From assembly GCA_964588535.1 (NCBI GenBank), contig CAZPQA010000004.1, positions 6,418 through 70,417 on the forward strand: a stretch of 64,000 nt of DNA, written 5' to 3'. Numbering within the stretch: the stretch's first letter is position 1; every line of letters starts with the position of its first letter. The position numbers and the translations under genes are program-made. Source of the stretch: NaphS2 sp964588535 (lineage in GTDB: Bacteria; Desulfobacterota; DSM-4660; Desulfatiglandales; Desulfatiglandaceae). A model generated the notes under the pieces. It saw nothing but the letters and a program-made list of their open reading frames with translations. It was not told where the DNA came from and searched no databases. Shown one piece after another: positions 42,645 to 51,698 of this stretch.

Positions 42645-43394
42645 ATGCCTGATGCAAATGCCAGGACGGTCGTTATTACGGGTGGGTCAAAAGGGATCGG
42701 GCGAAGTGTCGCCTACCGGTTTGCAGAAGAAAACGCGAGAATTGTACTGATTCATTTCGATCCTACTGATGATGCCTGTAATGAGACGCTGGATCAGTTG
42801 AAATCCAGAGGCGTGGCAGCGGAGAGTTACAAAGCTGATATCTCGTCTTTCCAGGTGGCGGATACGCTATTTCATGATATTCTCGAAAAACACGAAAAAA
42901 TTGATGTACTCATCAATAACGCCGGCATCACCCGGGACACCCTGCTGCTACGAATGAGCGAAGAAGTGTGGGATGATGTACTGAGAGTCAATCTGAAAAG
43001 TGTGTTTAACTGTACCAAATCGGTTATTCGGGCCATGAGCCAGAAGCGGCGCGGCGCCATTGTGAATATTTCTTCAGTGGTGGGACAGATCGGAAATTTC
43101 GGACAGTCCAATTACGCCGCTTCGAAAGCCGGCATTATGGGATTCACCAAGAGTATTGCCAGGGAGGTGGCCAGCAGGGGAATCAATGTCAATGCCGTGG
43201 CTCCGGGGTTCATTGATACCGAAATGACCGAAGTGATCCCTGAAAAAGCAAAGGAAAATTTCTTAAAGCAGATTCCTTTTGGAAAAATGGGGAAACCCGA
43301 AGACGTGGCGGAAGCGGTTTACTGGCTCTGTACGGAAGCCGCCGGTTATATTACCGGACAGGTTATTCATGTTAATGGCGGTATGTATATGTAG
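42645..43394 (+). CDS. fabG: 3-oxoacyl-ACP reductase
   Basis: FabG reduces beta-ketoacyl-ACP with NADPH in fatty-acid elongation. The 249-residue short-chain dehydrogenase has the cofactor motif TGGSKGIGRSVAYRF, NNAG in VLINNAGITRDTLLLRM, the catalytic Ser in IVNISSVVGQIGNFGQ, the YxxxK as SNYAASKAGIMG, and VNAVAPGFIDTEMT. The ATG at 42645 follows AGGGGA. The frame extends upstream to 42612, which would overlap plsX, so the shorter start was chosen. Confidence 0.95.
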   Translation: MPDANARTVVITGGSKGIGRSVAYRFAEENARIVLIHFDPTDDACNETLDQLKSRGVAAESYKADISSFQVADTLFHDILEKHEKIDVLINNAGITRDTLLLRMSEEVWDDVLRVNLKSVFNCTKSVIRAMSQKRRGAIVNISSVVGQIGNFGQSNYAASKAGIMGFTKSIAREVASRGINVNAVAPGFIDTEMTEVIPEKAKENFLKQIPFGKMGKPEDVAEAVYWLCTEAAGYITGQVIHVNGGMYM

Positions 43395-43447
43395 TGCCGC
43401 AGACACTATGTAAAAATAAAAGACCAATTCTTAGGAGGTAACAGGAT

Positions 43448-43684
43448 ATGTCGAGTGTGGATGAAAAAATTGCGAAAATTATTTGTGAGCAATTGGATGT
43501 TCCGGAAAAAGATGTGGTGCCGGAAGCGTCTTTTGTGGATGATCTGGGGGCTGATTCTTTAGATCAGGTTGAATTGATTATGGCCATGGAAGAAGAGTTT
43601 GATATTTCAATTCCAGATGAAGATGCTGAAAAGATAGCAACCGTCAAGGATGCCGTCGATTATGTCAAGGCGGCAATCGGATGA
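43448..43684 (+). CDS. acpP: Acyl carrier protein
   Basis: The 78-residue acidic protein has the phosphopantetheine site DLGADSLDQVELIMAMEEEF, with Ser at about residue 37. It carries growing acyl chains for FabG and FabF. A strong Shine-Dalgarno, TTAGGAGGTAAC, ends 9 nt before the ATG and would give high expression, as expected for ACP. Confidence 0.97.
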   Translation: MSSVDEKIAKIICEQLDVPEKDVVPEASFVDDLGADSLDQVELIMAMEEEFDISIPDEDAEKIATVKDAVDYVKAAIG

Positions 43685-43814
43685 TGGTGGTTTACCCAAA
43701 ACCTTTTTTTAGGGAAAGTCATCAAATTCATATGAAACACCTGCAGAATTTTCCCCTCTGGTGAATTCGGTATGTTTATCTGAAAACCAAAATTATACGG
43801 GGAGGAATGATAAT

Positions 43815-45056
43815 ATGGCCAGACGGGTTGTGGTAACGGGATTGGGAATGGTTACGCCGCTTGGAACGGGCGTGGCAAAAAACTGGGAAGCGGTATGCGC
43901 CGGCAAATCGGGGATTGGAACCATCACAAAATTTGATGCTTCCGGTTTTGCATCCCAGATTGCGGGGGAAGTAACGGATTTCAACCCCCAGGATTTCATG
44001 GCCAAGCAGCAGATCCGGCGATTTGATATTTTCATCCATTACGCCATTGCTTCGGCAAGAATGGCATTGGAAGATGCCAATCTCAAGATCGACACAAAAA
44101 ACGCTCACCGCGTAGGCTGTGTAACCGGGAGCGGTCTGGGGGGATTGGCGACTCTGGAACATTACCATTCCGTTCTCCTTGAAAAGGGACCCAAGCGGAT
44201 CAGTCCTTTTTTTATTCCGGGTATTATCGCCAACATGGCACCGGGCCAGATGGCCATTGAATTCGGGGCCAAAGGTCCCAACATTTCAATAGAAACCGCC
44301 TGTGCTGCCAGTGCCCATGCCGTGGGAGAGGCCTTCAGGTATATCCGGGAAGGCATTGCGGATGTCATGTTCACCGGGGGTGCTGAAGCGGTGGTCACCC
44401 CCCTGGCAGTGGGGGGGTTTTGTTCCATGCGGGCGCTCAGCACACGCAATGATGCACCCGAAAAAGCATCGAGACCCTTTGAACTGAATCGCGATGGGTT
44501 CGTCATCGGGGAAGGAGCGGGTGTCCTGATCCTGGAAGAACTGGCGTATGCCCTCGAGCGGGGCGCGTCAATTTACGGGGAAGTGGTCGGTTATGGCCTT
44601 TCCGGTGACGCCCATCATGTTTCTGCGCCGGAACCAGACGGTGCAGGCGCCATTGCCTGTATGCAAGGGGCACTTGATTACGCGGGTCTAAAACCCGAAG
44701 ATATCGACTATATTAATGCCCACGGTACATCCACCCCGCTGAATGATGCCTCGGAAAACAAGGCCATTAAAGCGGTTTTCAAGGCGCATGCCTACAATCT
44801 CAGCATCAGTTCCACGAAATCCGTGACCGGCCATCTCTTGGGTGGTGCGGGGGGTACGGAGTCTGTTTTCTCTGTGCTGACCATTAAAAACGGTATCATT
44901 CCTCCCACCATGAACTATGAAACCCCTGATCCGGAGTGCGACCTGGATTACGTACCCAATGTGGCCAGAAAGACCCCGGTGCGAACCGCCATGAGCAATT
45001 CATTCGGATTTGGCGGCACCAATGCGTCGCTGATATTTGCTGCGTACGAAAATTAG
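43815..45056 (+). CDS. fabF: 3-oxoacyl-ACP synthase II
   Basis: FabF is the condensing enzyme that extends acyl chains. The 413-residue protein has VVVTGLGMVTPLGTGVAKNW, the nucleophile Cys in ISIETACAASAHAVGEAF, His in NAHGTSTPLNDASE, a second His in TKSVTGHLLGGAGG, and NSFGFGGTNASLIF. The ATG at 43815 has GGGGAGG just upstream; the frame to 43761 is non-coding. It follows acpP by 130 bp. Confidence 0.96.
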   Translation: MARRVVVTGLGMVTPLGTGVAKNWEAVCAGKSGIGTITKFDASGFASQIAGEVTDFNPQDFMAKQQIRRFDIFIHYAIASARMALEDANLKIDTKNAHRVGCVTGSGLGGLATLEHYHSVLLEKGPKRISPFFIPGIIANMAPGQMAIEFGAKGPNISIETACAASAHAVGEAFRYIREGIADVMFTGGAEAVVTPLAVGGFCSMRALSTRNDAPEKASRPFELNRDGFVIGEGAGVLILEELAYALERGASIYGEVVGYGLSGDAHHVSAPEPDGAGAIACMQGALDYAGLKPEDIDYINAHGTSTPLNDASENKAIKAVFKAHAYNLSISSTKSVTGHLLGGAGGTESVFSVLTIKNGIIPPTMNYETPDPECDLDYVPNVARKTPVRTAMSNSFGFGGTNASLIFAAYEN

Positions 45057-45076
45057 GGCGAAAAAAGGGTGAACTC

Positions 45077-45514
45077 ATGAACATTATCATCGGATCTGAT
45101 CACGGCGGCTTTGAACTGAAGGAAACCTGCCGGGAATTTATGGAAACACTGGGTGATTGTAATGTCACGGATGCCGGTACCTTCAGCGAGGACTCCATGG
45201 ATTACCCCCTGGTGGCGCATAAAGTTTCCAGAGCCGTCTCTGAAGGAGAATTTGAACGGGGCATACTCATCTGCGGCACCGGCATCGGAATGAGTGTCGT
45301 GGCAAATCGCTACCCGGGGGTCAGGGCATGCCTGTGCCACAACCTTTTTACGGCCAGGCTAAGCCGGGAGCACAACGACGCTAACATTCTGGTGATGGGC
45401 GGCCGTGTCATTGGGAAGGGCATTGCCATCGAGATGGTAGAACTTTTTCTGCGGAAGTCCTTCGAAGGCGGCGGGCGACATGAACTGCGACTGAATCTGA
45501 TTGAAACGGATTGA
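45077..45514 (+). CDS. rpiB: Ribose-5-phosphate isomerase B
   Basis: RpiB interconverts ribose-5-phosphate and ribulose-5-phosphate. The 145-residue protein has IIIGSDHGGFELKE, a nucleophile-containing ILICGTGIGMSVVANRYPGV, RACLCHNLFTARLSREHND and ANILVMGGRVIG. ATG at 45077 was chosen over the longer frame from 44936, which overlaps fabF. It is 20 bp downstream of fabF and 45 bp upstream of glyA, an arrangement common in this phylum. Confidence 0.94.
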   Translation: MNIIIGSDHGGFELKETCREFMETLGDCNVTDAGTFSEDSMDYPLVAHKVSRAVSEGEFERGILICGTGIGMSVVANRYPGVRACLCHNLFTARLSREHNDANILVMGGRVIGKGIAIEMVELFLRKSFEGGGRHELRLNLIETD

Positions 45515-45558
45515 ACAAAGGGTGCAGGGGACAGTTGTCAGGGGGCAGGAGGGTTATT

Positions 45559-46815
45559 TTGATTGAGCCGACACTAAAGGAAATGGACCCTGAGGTTTTC
45601 GGGGCGATTGAGGCGGAGCTTTTAAGAGAAAGAGAGAGCCTGGTCATGATTGCCTCTGAGAACTATGCGAGCCGGGCGGTGATGGAGACCCAGGCCAGTG
45701 TTATGACCAACAAGTATGCGGAAGGCTATCCCGGGGCCCGCTATTACGGGGGTTGTGAGTTCGTGGACAGGGTTGAAAGGCTGGCCCGAACCCGCGCCAA
45801 CAGGCTGTTTGATTCAGAACATGCAAACGTTCAACCCCATTCCGGTTCACAGGCCAACATGGCCGTATACCTCTCATTTCTCCAAAGCGGCGACACGATC
45901 ATGGGCATGGATCTATCCCATGGTGGTCATCTCACCCACGGGAGTCCTGTAAGCTTCTCAGGGAAAATTTATAACCCCGTTTTCTACGGATTGCATCCTG
46001 ACACACAGCGAATCGATTATGATCAAGTTCGCGATCTGGCCAAAAAAAAGAAACCGAAGATCATCATCGCCGGCGCCAGCGCCTATCCGCGGCGTATTGA
46101 CTTTTCGCTTTTCAAAGAAATCGCGCATGATGTGGGCGCTTATTTTATGGTTGACATGGCCCATATTGCAGGCCTTGTTGCCACCGACCTTCACCCTTCC
46201 CCGGTGGGTCAAGCCGATTTTATTACCAGTACCACCCACAAGACCCTGCGGGGCCCCAGGGGTGGCCTGATTCTCTGTTCCGAAGAATATGGGGCCAGAC
46301 TGGACAAGAGTGTTTTTCCGGGAACCCAGGGAGGTCCTCTGATGCACGTTATTGCTGCAAAGGCTGTGGCATTCGAGGAAGCCCTTCGCCCAGATTTTAA
46401 GGCCTATCAGAAACAGGTCCTGCTCAATGCCCGTGTGCTTGCGGAAGAGCTGGTGAATTATGGTTTTGATCTGGTCACCGGCGGTACGGACAATCACCTG
46501 CTTCTGATTGACTTGACCGCTAAAGGTATCACCGGTCTCGATGCGGAACGGTCCCTTGGTGAAACCGGCATTGTGGCCAATAAGAATGCGGTTCCTTTTG
46601 ATAAAAAGGGGCCTAAAATTACCAGCGGACTGAGACTGGGAACGCCTGCGCTGACCACCCGAGGCATAAAAGAGACAGAAATTCGACAAATAGCGGGACT
46701 TATAAACGATATTCTCAGTGCCCCTGAAAGCGAAAGTGCTTTAAAGCAGGCTCAAGGCGTTGTTTTCGAAATATGTAAAATGTTCCCCATTTATCCTTAT
46801 CTGCATGCATCGTAA
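45559..46815 (+). CDS. glyA: Serine hydroxymethyltransferase
   Basis: GlyA makes glycine and 5,10-methylene-THF from serine using PLP. The 418-residue protein has VMIASENYASRAVMETQAS, NKYAEGYPGARYYGGCEFVD, HSGSQANMAVYLSF, and the PLP-Lys in TTTHKTLRGPRGGLIL. The start is TTG at 45559, six bases after AGGAGGG; the earlier ATG at 45511 lies in the end of rpiB. The methylene-THF product serves dTMP synthesis, which suits the downstream dCMP deaminase. Confidence 0.96.
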   Translation: MIEPTLKEMDPEVFGAIEAELLRERESLVMIASENYASRAVMETQASVMTNKYAEGYPGARYYGGCEFVDRVERLARTRANRLFDSEHANVQPHSGSQANMAVYLSFLQSGDTIMGMDLSHGGHLTHGSPVSFSGKIYNPVFYGLHPDTQRIDYDQVRDLAKKKKPKIIIAGASAYPRRIDFSLFKEIAHDVGAYFMVDMAHIAGLVATDLHPSPVGQADFITSTTHKTLRGPRGGLILCSEEYGARLDKSVFPGTQGGPLMHVIAAKAVAFEEALRPDFKAYQKQVLLNARVLAEELVNYGFDLVTGGTDNHLLLIDLTAKGITGLDAERSLGETGIVANKNAVPFDKKGPKITSGLRLGTPALTTRGIKETEIRQIAGLINDILSAPESESALKQAQGVVFEICKMFPIYPYLHAS

Positions 46816-46862
46816 TAAGTTATTTTGTAACATCAAGTAAATTATATAACATATTGTGATCA

Positions 46863-47315
46863 ATGGAATATGAGAGGCCGTCCTGGAACCAGTATTTTAC
46901 ATCCATCACTCGGATGGTCGCCACCCGTTCCACCTGCCTGAGACGTCATGTGGGTGCCATTCTGGTCAAGGAAAAACGAATTCTGGCCACGGGTTACAAC
47001 GGCGCTCCCGCCGGCCTCAAGCATTGTATCGAGGTGGGATGTCTCAGGAAGGAAGCTTCGATTCCATCCGGCACACGACATGAATTGTGTCGGGCCCTTC
47101 ACGCTGAACAAAACGCCATTGTGCAGGCCGCTTACCACGGAATCTCCATCGCCGGATCTACCCTTTACTGCACCAATAAACCGTGTGTCATCTGCTCTAA
47201 AATGCTCATTAATGCCGGTATAAAAAAAGTTTTTTTTGACAAAGATTATGATGATGATCTGGCTGATGCCATGCTGGATGAGGCCGGGATAGAAATTATG
47301 AGGTTTGAAACATGA
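46863..47315 (+). CDS. comEB: dCMP deaminase (ComEB-type)
   Basis: The 150-residue zinc deaminase has RRHVGAILVKEKRILATGYN, HAEQNAIVQAA (zinc His and catalytic Glu) and NKPCVICSKMLINAGIKKV (the two zinc Cys). An insertion with CLRKEASIPSGTRHELCRA is the mark of the dCMP-deaminase/ComEB type. It produces dUMP for thymidylate synthesis. Its stop overlaps the nrdR ATG (ATGA), so both are translationally coupled. Confidence 0.92.
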   Translation: MEYERPSWNQYFTSITRMVATRSTCLRRHVGAILVKEKRILATGYNGAPAGLKHCIEVGCLRKEASIPSGTRHELCRALHAEQNAIVQAAYHGISIAGSTLYCTNKPCVICSKMLINAGIKKVFFDKDYDDDLADAMLDEAGIEIMRFET

Positions 47316-47785
47316 AATGTCCTTATTGCACCAAGATTGACAACAAAGTGATTGATTCCCGGCTGAGCAAAGATGGCCGAACCATTCGCAGGCGCCGGGA
47401 ATGTCTGGCATGCAGCAGACGGTTCACAACCTACGAGAAACTGGAAGACGTTCTTCCCATGGTGGTCAAAAAAGATGGCAGACGAGAGGCCTTCAATCGA
47501 GCCAAGATCATTTCGGGTATCGGGAGTGCTTGCCAGAAACGCCCCATCAGTGTCACCCGTATTGAAGAATTCGTTGATTCCATTGAGCTTTATTTTCAGG
47601 AACTGGGGAAGAAAGAAATTGACAGCTCGGAAGTGGGCGAGAAGGTCATCAACAAGCTCAAGGAATGGGACGAAGTGGCTTACGTACGCTTTGCATCCGT
47701 GTACCGGCAGTTCAAGGACATCAATGAATTCATGTCGGAATTGGAAGAGATCCTGAAATCCAAGCAGGATCCTGAAAAGAAATAA
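47312..47785 (+). CDS. nrdR: Transcriptional repressor NrdR
   Basis: NrdR represses ribonucleotide-reductase genes according to dATP/ATP levels. The 157-residue protein has the zinc ribbon MKCPYCTKIDNKVIDSRLS with RRRRECLACSRRFTTYEK, then an ATP-cone (VVKKDGRREAFNRAKIISGI). A position between dCMP deaminase and ribD is usual for the phylum. The length is normal. Confidence 0.96.
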   Translation: MKCPYCTKIDNKVIDSRLSKDGRTIRRRRECLACSRRFTTYEKLEDVLPMVVKKDGRREAFNRAKIISGIGSACQKRPISVTRIEEFVDSIELYFQELGKKEIDSSEVGEKVINKLKEWDEVAYVRFASVYRQFKDINEFMSELEEILKSKQDPEKK

Positions 47786-48892
47786 ATGAAAGAAACCCAT
47801 ATCAAATTCATGAAACTGGCGATCAAGGAAGCGCGCAAGGGCCTGGGACGAACCTCTCCCAATCCTGCGGTTGGCGCCATCATCGTGAAAGAGGGCAGGG
47901 TGATTGCCAGTGGCTATCACCAAGCGGCGGGAATGCCCCACGCGGAAGTAACCGCTTTCGAGAAAATCGGCAACCGCGCCCCGGGGGGCACGCTCTATGT
48001 GACCCTGGAGCCGTGTAACCATTTCGGAAAAACACCCCCCTGTACAGAACTTGTCCTGAAAAGCGGCGTCAAAAGGGTGGTTGTGGGAATGAGAGATCCG
48101 AATCCTCTGGTGACGGGAGGCGGGTGTCAATATCTGGAAAAAAAAGGCCTTGAGGTCGTCACCGGAATCTTGAAGGATGAATGCTTCAGGTTGAATGAGG
48201 AATTCGTCAAATTCATATCAACCGGCCGGCCATTTGTAATCGCCAAATCGGCCATTACCCTTGACGGTTGGACCGCCACATCCGCGCAACACTCCCAATG
48301 GATCACCAATGAAAAATCAAGGGGCTTCGTACACCGGTTGCGGGACCGTGCAGACGCCGTGATGATGGGGGTTGGAACGGTTCTGGCCGATAATCCAGCC
48401 ATGACCGCCCGCTTCAAGGTGAAGCAGGGAAAAGATCCCATCCGGATTGTCGTGGATACGAAATTCAGAACACCACCTGATGCAAAAGTCATGAAAAATA
48501 AATCCACCGCCCCGACGATCATCGCCACCAGCATTGACGGAAACCGTTGCTACCTGGGTTGCGGCCCCCATCCCAAAGGCGTGGAAACCCTTGTCTGTCC
48601 CACTTTCGCCGGTAAGATTGATCTGGCCGCACTCATGGAAAAACTGGGGAAAATGTCCATCGCCAGTGTCCTGGTGGAAGGTGGCTCCATAATTCTGGGG
48701 GCCATGCTTCGCGCGCAACTGATTGATAAATTCTATGTCTTTATCGCACCCAAGATCCTTGGCGGCGGTGATGGTATTCCCATGGCGGCCGGGCGTGGAC
48801 CCAAAACCATGGAAGAATCCCTCAAACTTCAGAACATCAAGGTTCGGCGCTTTGGGGATGATGTGGTGATCAGGGGCTATCCGATCTACTAA
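47786..48892 (+). CDS. ribD: Bifunctional riboflavin deaminase/reductase
   Basis: RibD performs two steps of riboflavin synthesis. The N-terminal deaminase has GRTSPNPAVGAIIVKEG, zinc site MPHAEVTAFEKI and LEPCNHFGKTPPCTELVL. The C-terminal reductase has AKSAITLDGWTATSAQHSQW, ITNEKSR and VLVEGGSIILGAML. The 368-residue length is normal. It starts immediately after the nrdR stop. Its last 23 bp overlap, in convergent direction, the end of the ABC ATPase gene. Confidence 0.96.
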   Translation: MKETHIKFMKLAIKEARKGLGRTSPNPAVGAIIVKEGRVIASGYHQAAGMPHAEVTAFEKIGNRAPGGTLYVTLEPCNHFGKTPPCTELVLKSGVKRVVVGMRDPNPLVTGGGCQYLEKKGLEVVTGILKDECFRLNEEFVKFISTGRPFVIAKSAITLDGWTATSAQHSQWITNEKSRGFVHRLRDRADAVMMGVGTVLADNPAMTARFKVKQGKDPIRIVVDTKFRTPPDAKVMKNKSTAPTIIATSIDGNRCYLGCGPHPKGVETLVCPTFAGKIDLAALMEKLGKMSIASVLVEGGSIILGAMLRAQLIDKFYVFIAPKILGGGDGIPMAAGRGPKTMEESLKLQNIKVRRFGDDVVIRGYPIY

Positions 48893-49982
48893 AAAACCCG
48901 CCTTCGCTTCTAAAATCTCCGATTCTCTTTCCATCGCTGAAGACATGAAGTCCGGAGGGACGAACAGAAAACATGATGTTGTCCCCCGCTCGTATGGGAG
49001 CCTCTTTTTCATACCTGAGTGTCATACTTGATTTTCCAACGCGGGCATGGATATGTTTTTCAGCACCCACATTGCTGACCATTTCCACCCGGGCATGTAT
49101 GACCGGCCCCGATTTTGTTCCCATTTTCACATCCTCCGGACGAAACCCGATTTCCACCTCCCGATTTTCCCATTCCAATGGCAACGGTTGCAATGCAACG
49201 GAAAAGTCCCCGCACCGAAAGACCGTCTGCCCCGTGGAACTGGCAAAGCTCCCTTTGAACAGGTTCATCACCGGGGATCCCACAAAAGTGGCCACAAACG
49301 TGTCGGCCGGCAGTTCGTATATGTCTTCGGGTGAGCCCGCTTGATGTATCCGGCCCTCTTTCATTACCGCCACCTGGTCGCCAAGGCTCATGGCCTCCAC
49401 CTGGTCATGGGTTACATGGATAAACGTGCCTTCACTCTCCTGATGGAGTTTTTTGAGCTCCATCCGCACGTGCATGCGCAGTTGCGCATCCAGATTGCTC
49501 AAGGGTTCATCCAGCAGGAAAATGCTGGGTCGACGCACCAGAGCTCTTCCCATGGCTACCCGCTGGCGCTGTCCGCCTGAGAGTTCTTTGGGCTTTCGCT
49601 TTAATAATAATTCAATCCCCAGGATGCGGGCGGTCTGGGTGACCATCTCCTTTATGAGTTTTTTCTTTATGCCACGCATGCGAAGGGCAAAACCCATATT
49701 TTCGGCCACTGTCATATGGGGATAGAGCGCATAGCTTTGAAAGACCATGGCCACATCCCGGTCTCTGGGGCTTTTTCCATCAACCGGGCGCCCGCCTATG
49801 ACCACCGAACCCCGGTCCTGGGGAATGAGTCCCGCAATAATCTGAAGCAATGTGCTTTTCCCACATCCGGAAGGTCCCAGAAGGACACAGAATTGTCCGT
49901 TTTTTACCAGAAGATCAACGTCAGATGCGGCCACCACATCTCCGAAACGCTTGCTGATTTGGTTGAGTTCAAGCGATGCCAT
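48870..49982 (-). CDS. Sugar ABC importer ATPase (MalK/UgpC type)
   Basis: The 370-residue ATPase has Walker A LLGPSGCGKSTLLQIIAG, the signature LSGGQRQRVAMGRALVRR, Walker B FLLDEPLSNLDAQLR and the H-loop FIHVTHDQVEAMSLGD. A C-terminal TOBE/OB region from about residue 240 (EIGFRPEDVKMG) is typical of MalK-type subunits. MASLELNQISKRFGD at 49982 is the likely start; the frame upstream to 50027 overlaps the permease gene. It energises uptake of a carbohydrate with the three genes upstream. Confidence 0.9.
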   Translation of the reverse strand: MASLELNQISKRFGDVVAASDVDLLVKNGQFCVLLGPSGCGKSTLLQIIAGLIPQDRGSVVIGGRPVDGKSPRDRDVAMVFQSYALYPHMTVAENMGFALRMRGIKKKLIKEMVTQTARILGIELLLKRKPKELSGGQRQRVAMGRALVRRPSIFLLDEPLSNLDAQLRMHVRMELKKLHQESEGTFIHVTHDQVEAMSLGDQVAVMKEGRIHQAGSPEDIYELPADTFVATFVGSPVMNLFKGSFASSTGQTVFRCGDFSVALQPLPLEWENREVEIGFRPEDVKMGTKSGPVIHARVEMVSNVGAEKHIHARVGKSSMTLRYEKEAPIRAGDNIMFSVRPSGLHVFSDGKRIGDFRSEGGFFSRSDSP

Positions 49983-49989
49983 AGGCTTG

Positions 49990-50814
49990 TTATCCCTTAA
50001 TGGCGCCGGCGGATAATCCGTCAACAATGCGCCGTTGAAAAAAGAGCACTAAAATGATCAGTGGCAGGGTTGTGAGCAGGGACGCCGCCGCGATTTCTCC
50101 CCAGGGAACAGCATGTTCTCCCTGAAAGAGCGCAATGCCCACCGGCATGGTTTGTCTGGCGGGATCAGTCATGATCAGCAGCGCCAGGAAAAATTCGTTC
50201 CAGGAATAGATGAAGGTTAGAATGCCCGCCGTAAAAAGACCAGGGCCCGACAATGGCAGTATGATCCGAATGAGGACACCGGGCCGTGTACAGCCGTCAA
50301 CCAGGGCAGCTGATTCAAGTTCTTCCGGAATCTCTCGAAAGAAAAGTGCCAGGATCCAGATGCTCAAGGGAAGTGTGAGCGCCACATAGGGAAGAATGAG
50401 CCCATGGTACTGGTTGAGCCACCCCACAGCATGAAGAAAACGCCAGATGGGCCCCGCAATGGTGATTTGCGGAAACATGGCGCATGCCAGAACACCCATG
50501 AGAATAAATCGTGCATAGCGGCGGGGCAGCCGGGCCAAAGCATATCCTGCCAGCGTCCCCAGCGACAGGGAAACAAGGGTGGCGGACCCTGCTACAATCA
50601 GGGAATTGAGAAGATAATGAAAGAGATGATGTTTGAAAACAGCAGATTGAAATGAAACCAAAGAAAAATCAGGCAGCCATACCGGCGGAATGGCAGTGAT
50701 CTGGCTTTCGGTTTTGAATGCGGACAGAACAAAAAAGAAGAAGGGCGCAAGTGAAAAGCAGACAGCGAAGGCAACACCTGCCAAAAAAGCGCTTTTCTTC
50801 AATAATTCCCTCAT
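49990..50814 (-). CDS. Sugar ABC importer permease (MalG type)
   Basis: The permease of about 274 residues has six helices and the EAA loop EELESAALVDGCTRPGVLIR, which docks the ATPase. It starts MRELLKKSAFLAGVAF at 50814, where its ATG overlaps the stop of the upstream permease (TGATG); the longer frame to 50925 lies inside that gene. It pairs with the MalF-type permease next to it. Confidence 0.9.
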   Translation of the reverse strand: MRELLKKSAFLAGVAFAVCFSLAPFFFFVLSAFKTESQITAIPPVWLPDFSLVSFQSAVFKHHLFHYLLNSLIVAGSATLVSLSLGTLAGYALARLPRRYARFILMGVLACAMFPQITIAGPIWRFLHAVGWLNQYHGLILPYVALTLPLSIWILALFFREIPEELESAALVDGCTRPGVLIRIILPLSGPGLFTAGILTFIYSWNEFFLALLIMTDPARQTMPVGIALFQGEHAVPWGEIAAASLLTTLPLIILVLFFQRRIVDGLSAGAIKG

Positions 50815-51698
50815 CACACCCTTGCCTCCAAAAGATGCCGGCCCATCGCCCGGACATAGATTACGGCAAGGAACAGTGCCAGCATGAATATGCATACGGA
50901 AATGGCCGATCCATACCCCATCCATCCTTCAACAAACATTTTTTTGTAGCCATAAAGCTGAAGTACATTGGTGGCATCCGCCGGCCCCCCCTGGGTCAAA
51001 ACATACGCCAGATCAAACACACGGAAAGCGTCTATGGTGCGAAAGAGCAGGGCCACCATGACCGCAGGCCGGATAAGGGGCCAGGTGATATGACGGAAAC
51101 GCTGCCAGGCACCGGCGCCGTCCACAAGCCCGGCCTGGTAGATTTCTGGGGGAATCACCTGCAAACCGGCCAGGATCAGTAATGCCGCAAAGGATGCGGT
51201 TTTCCAGATATCGGCCAGTATAATGGCGCCCAATGCTGTGGCGGGGTAGGCAAGCCATGGAATATAGCTATGGGTTTTCGTTCCAAAGGCCAGGTAGTTT
51301 ATCATGCCATAGGCGTCATTCATCAAAAAACGCCACATCTGTGCTGCCACCACCGTGGGTATGGCCCATGGGATCAGGACAGCCGCCCGCAGTGCGCCCT
51401 GACCGGGGAAGCGGCGATGCATGAGCAGCGCCAGGAAAAGGCCGATCAGAAGTTCAAAAAAAGTGGTGACACCCACAAACACCAATGTGATCCAAAAAGA
51501 ATGGTGTGCAACCTCATCGTGGAGCAGATTCCGGTAGTTTTCAAATCCCACCATGGCCTCTCCCAGTTGGGGAAGTCCACTGATCACCCGGTGGAAACTC
51601 AAGTGAAAGGACTGGCCCACCGGGATGACGATAAAGAGCATCAGCAGGGCGGCAGCCGGCAGAAGCAACAGAAAGAAGAAACGGTCTTTTTGAGTCAT
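50814..51698 (-). CDS. Sugar ABC importer permease (MalF type)
   Basis: This 294-residue permease has six helices and an EAA loop, IPPEIYQAGLVDGAGAWQRF followed by RHITWPLIRPAVMVALL. FRTIDAFRVFDLAYVLTQGG is typical of MalF-type subunits. The N-terminus reads FFFLLLLPAAALLMLFIVIP. Its ATG overlaps the end of the binding-protein gene by 4 bp (51698-51695). Confidence 0.9.
   Translation of the reverse strand: MTQKDRFFFLLLLPAAALLMLFIVIPVGQSFHLSFHRVISGLPQLGEAMVGFENYRNLLHDEVAHHSFWITLVFVGVTTFFELLIGLFLALLMHRRFPGQGALRAAVLIPWAIPTVVAAQMWRFLMNDAYGMINYLAFGTKTHSYIPWLAYPATALGAIILADIWKTASFAALLILAGLQVIPPEIYQAGLVDGAGAWQRFRHITWPLIRPAVMVALLFRTIDAFRVFDLAYVLTQGGPADATNVLQLYGYKKMFVEGWMGYGSAISVCIFMLALFLAVIYVRAMGRHLLEARV

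Noticed and set aside
41747..42646. Long antisense ORF (299 codons) over plsX
   Set aside because: It lies fully opposite plsX, which has all family motifs; the antisense frame has no domain or ribosome-binding site. Similar shadows opposite glyA (45958-46689) and nrdR/ribD (47246-48130) were dropped for the same reason.
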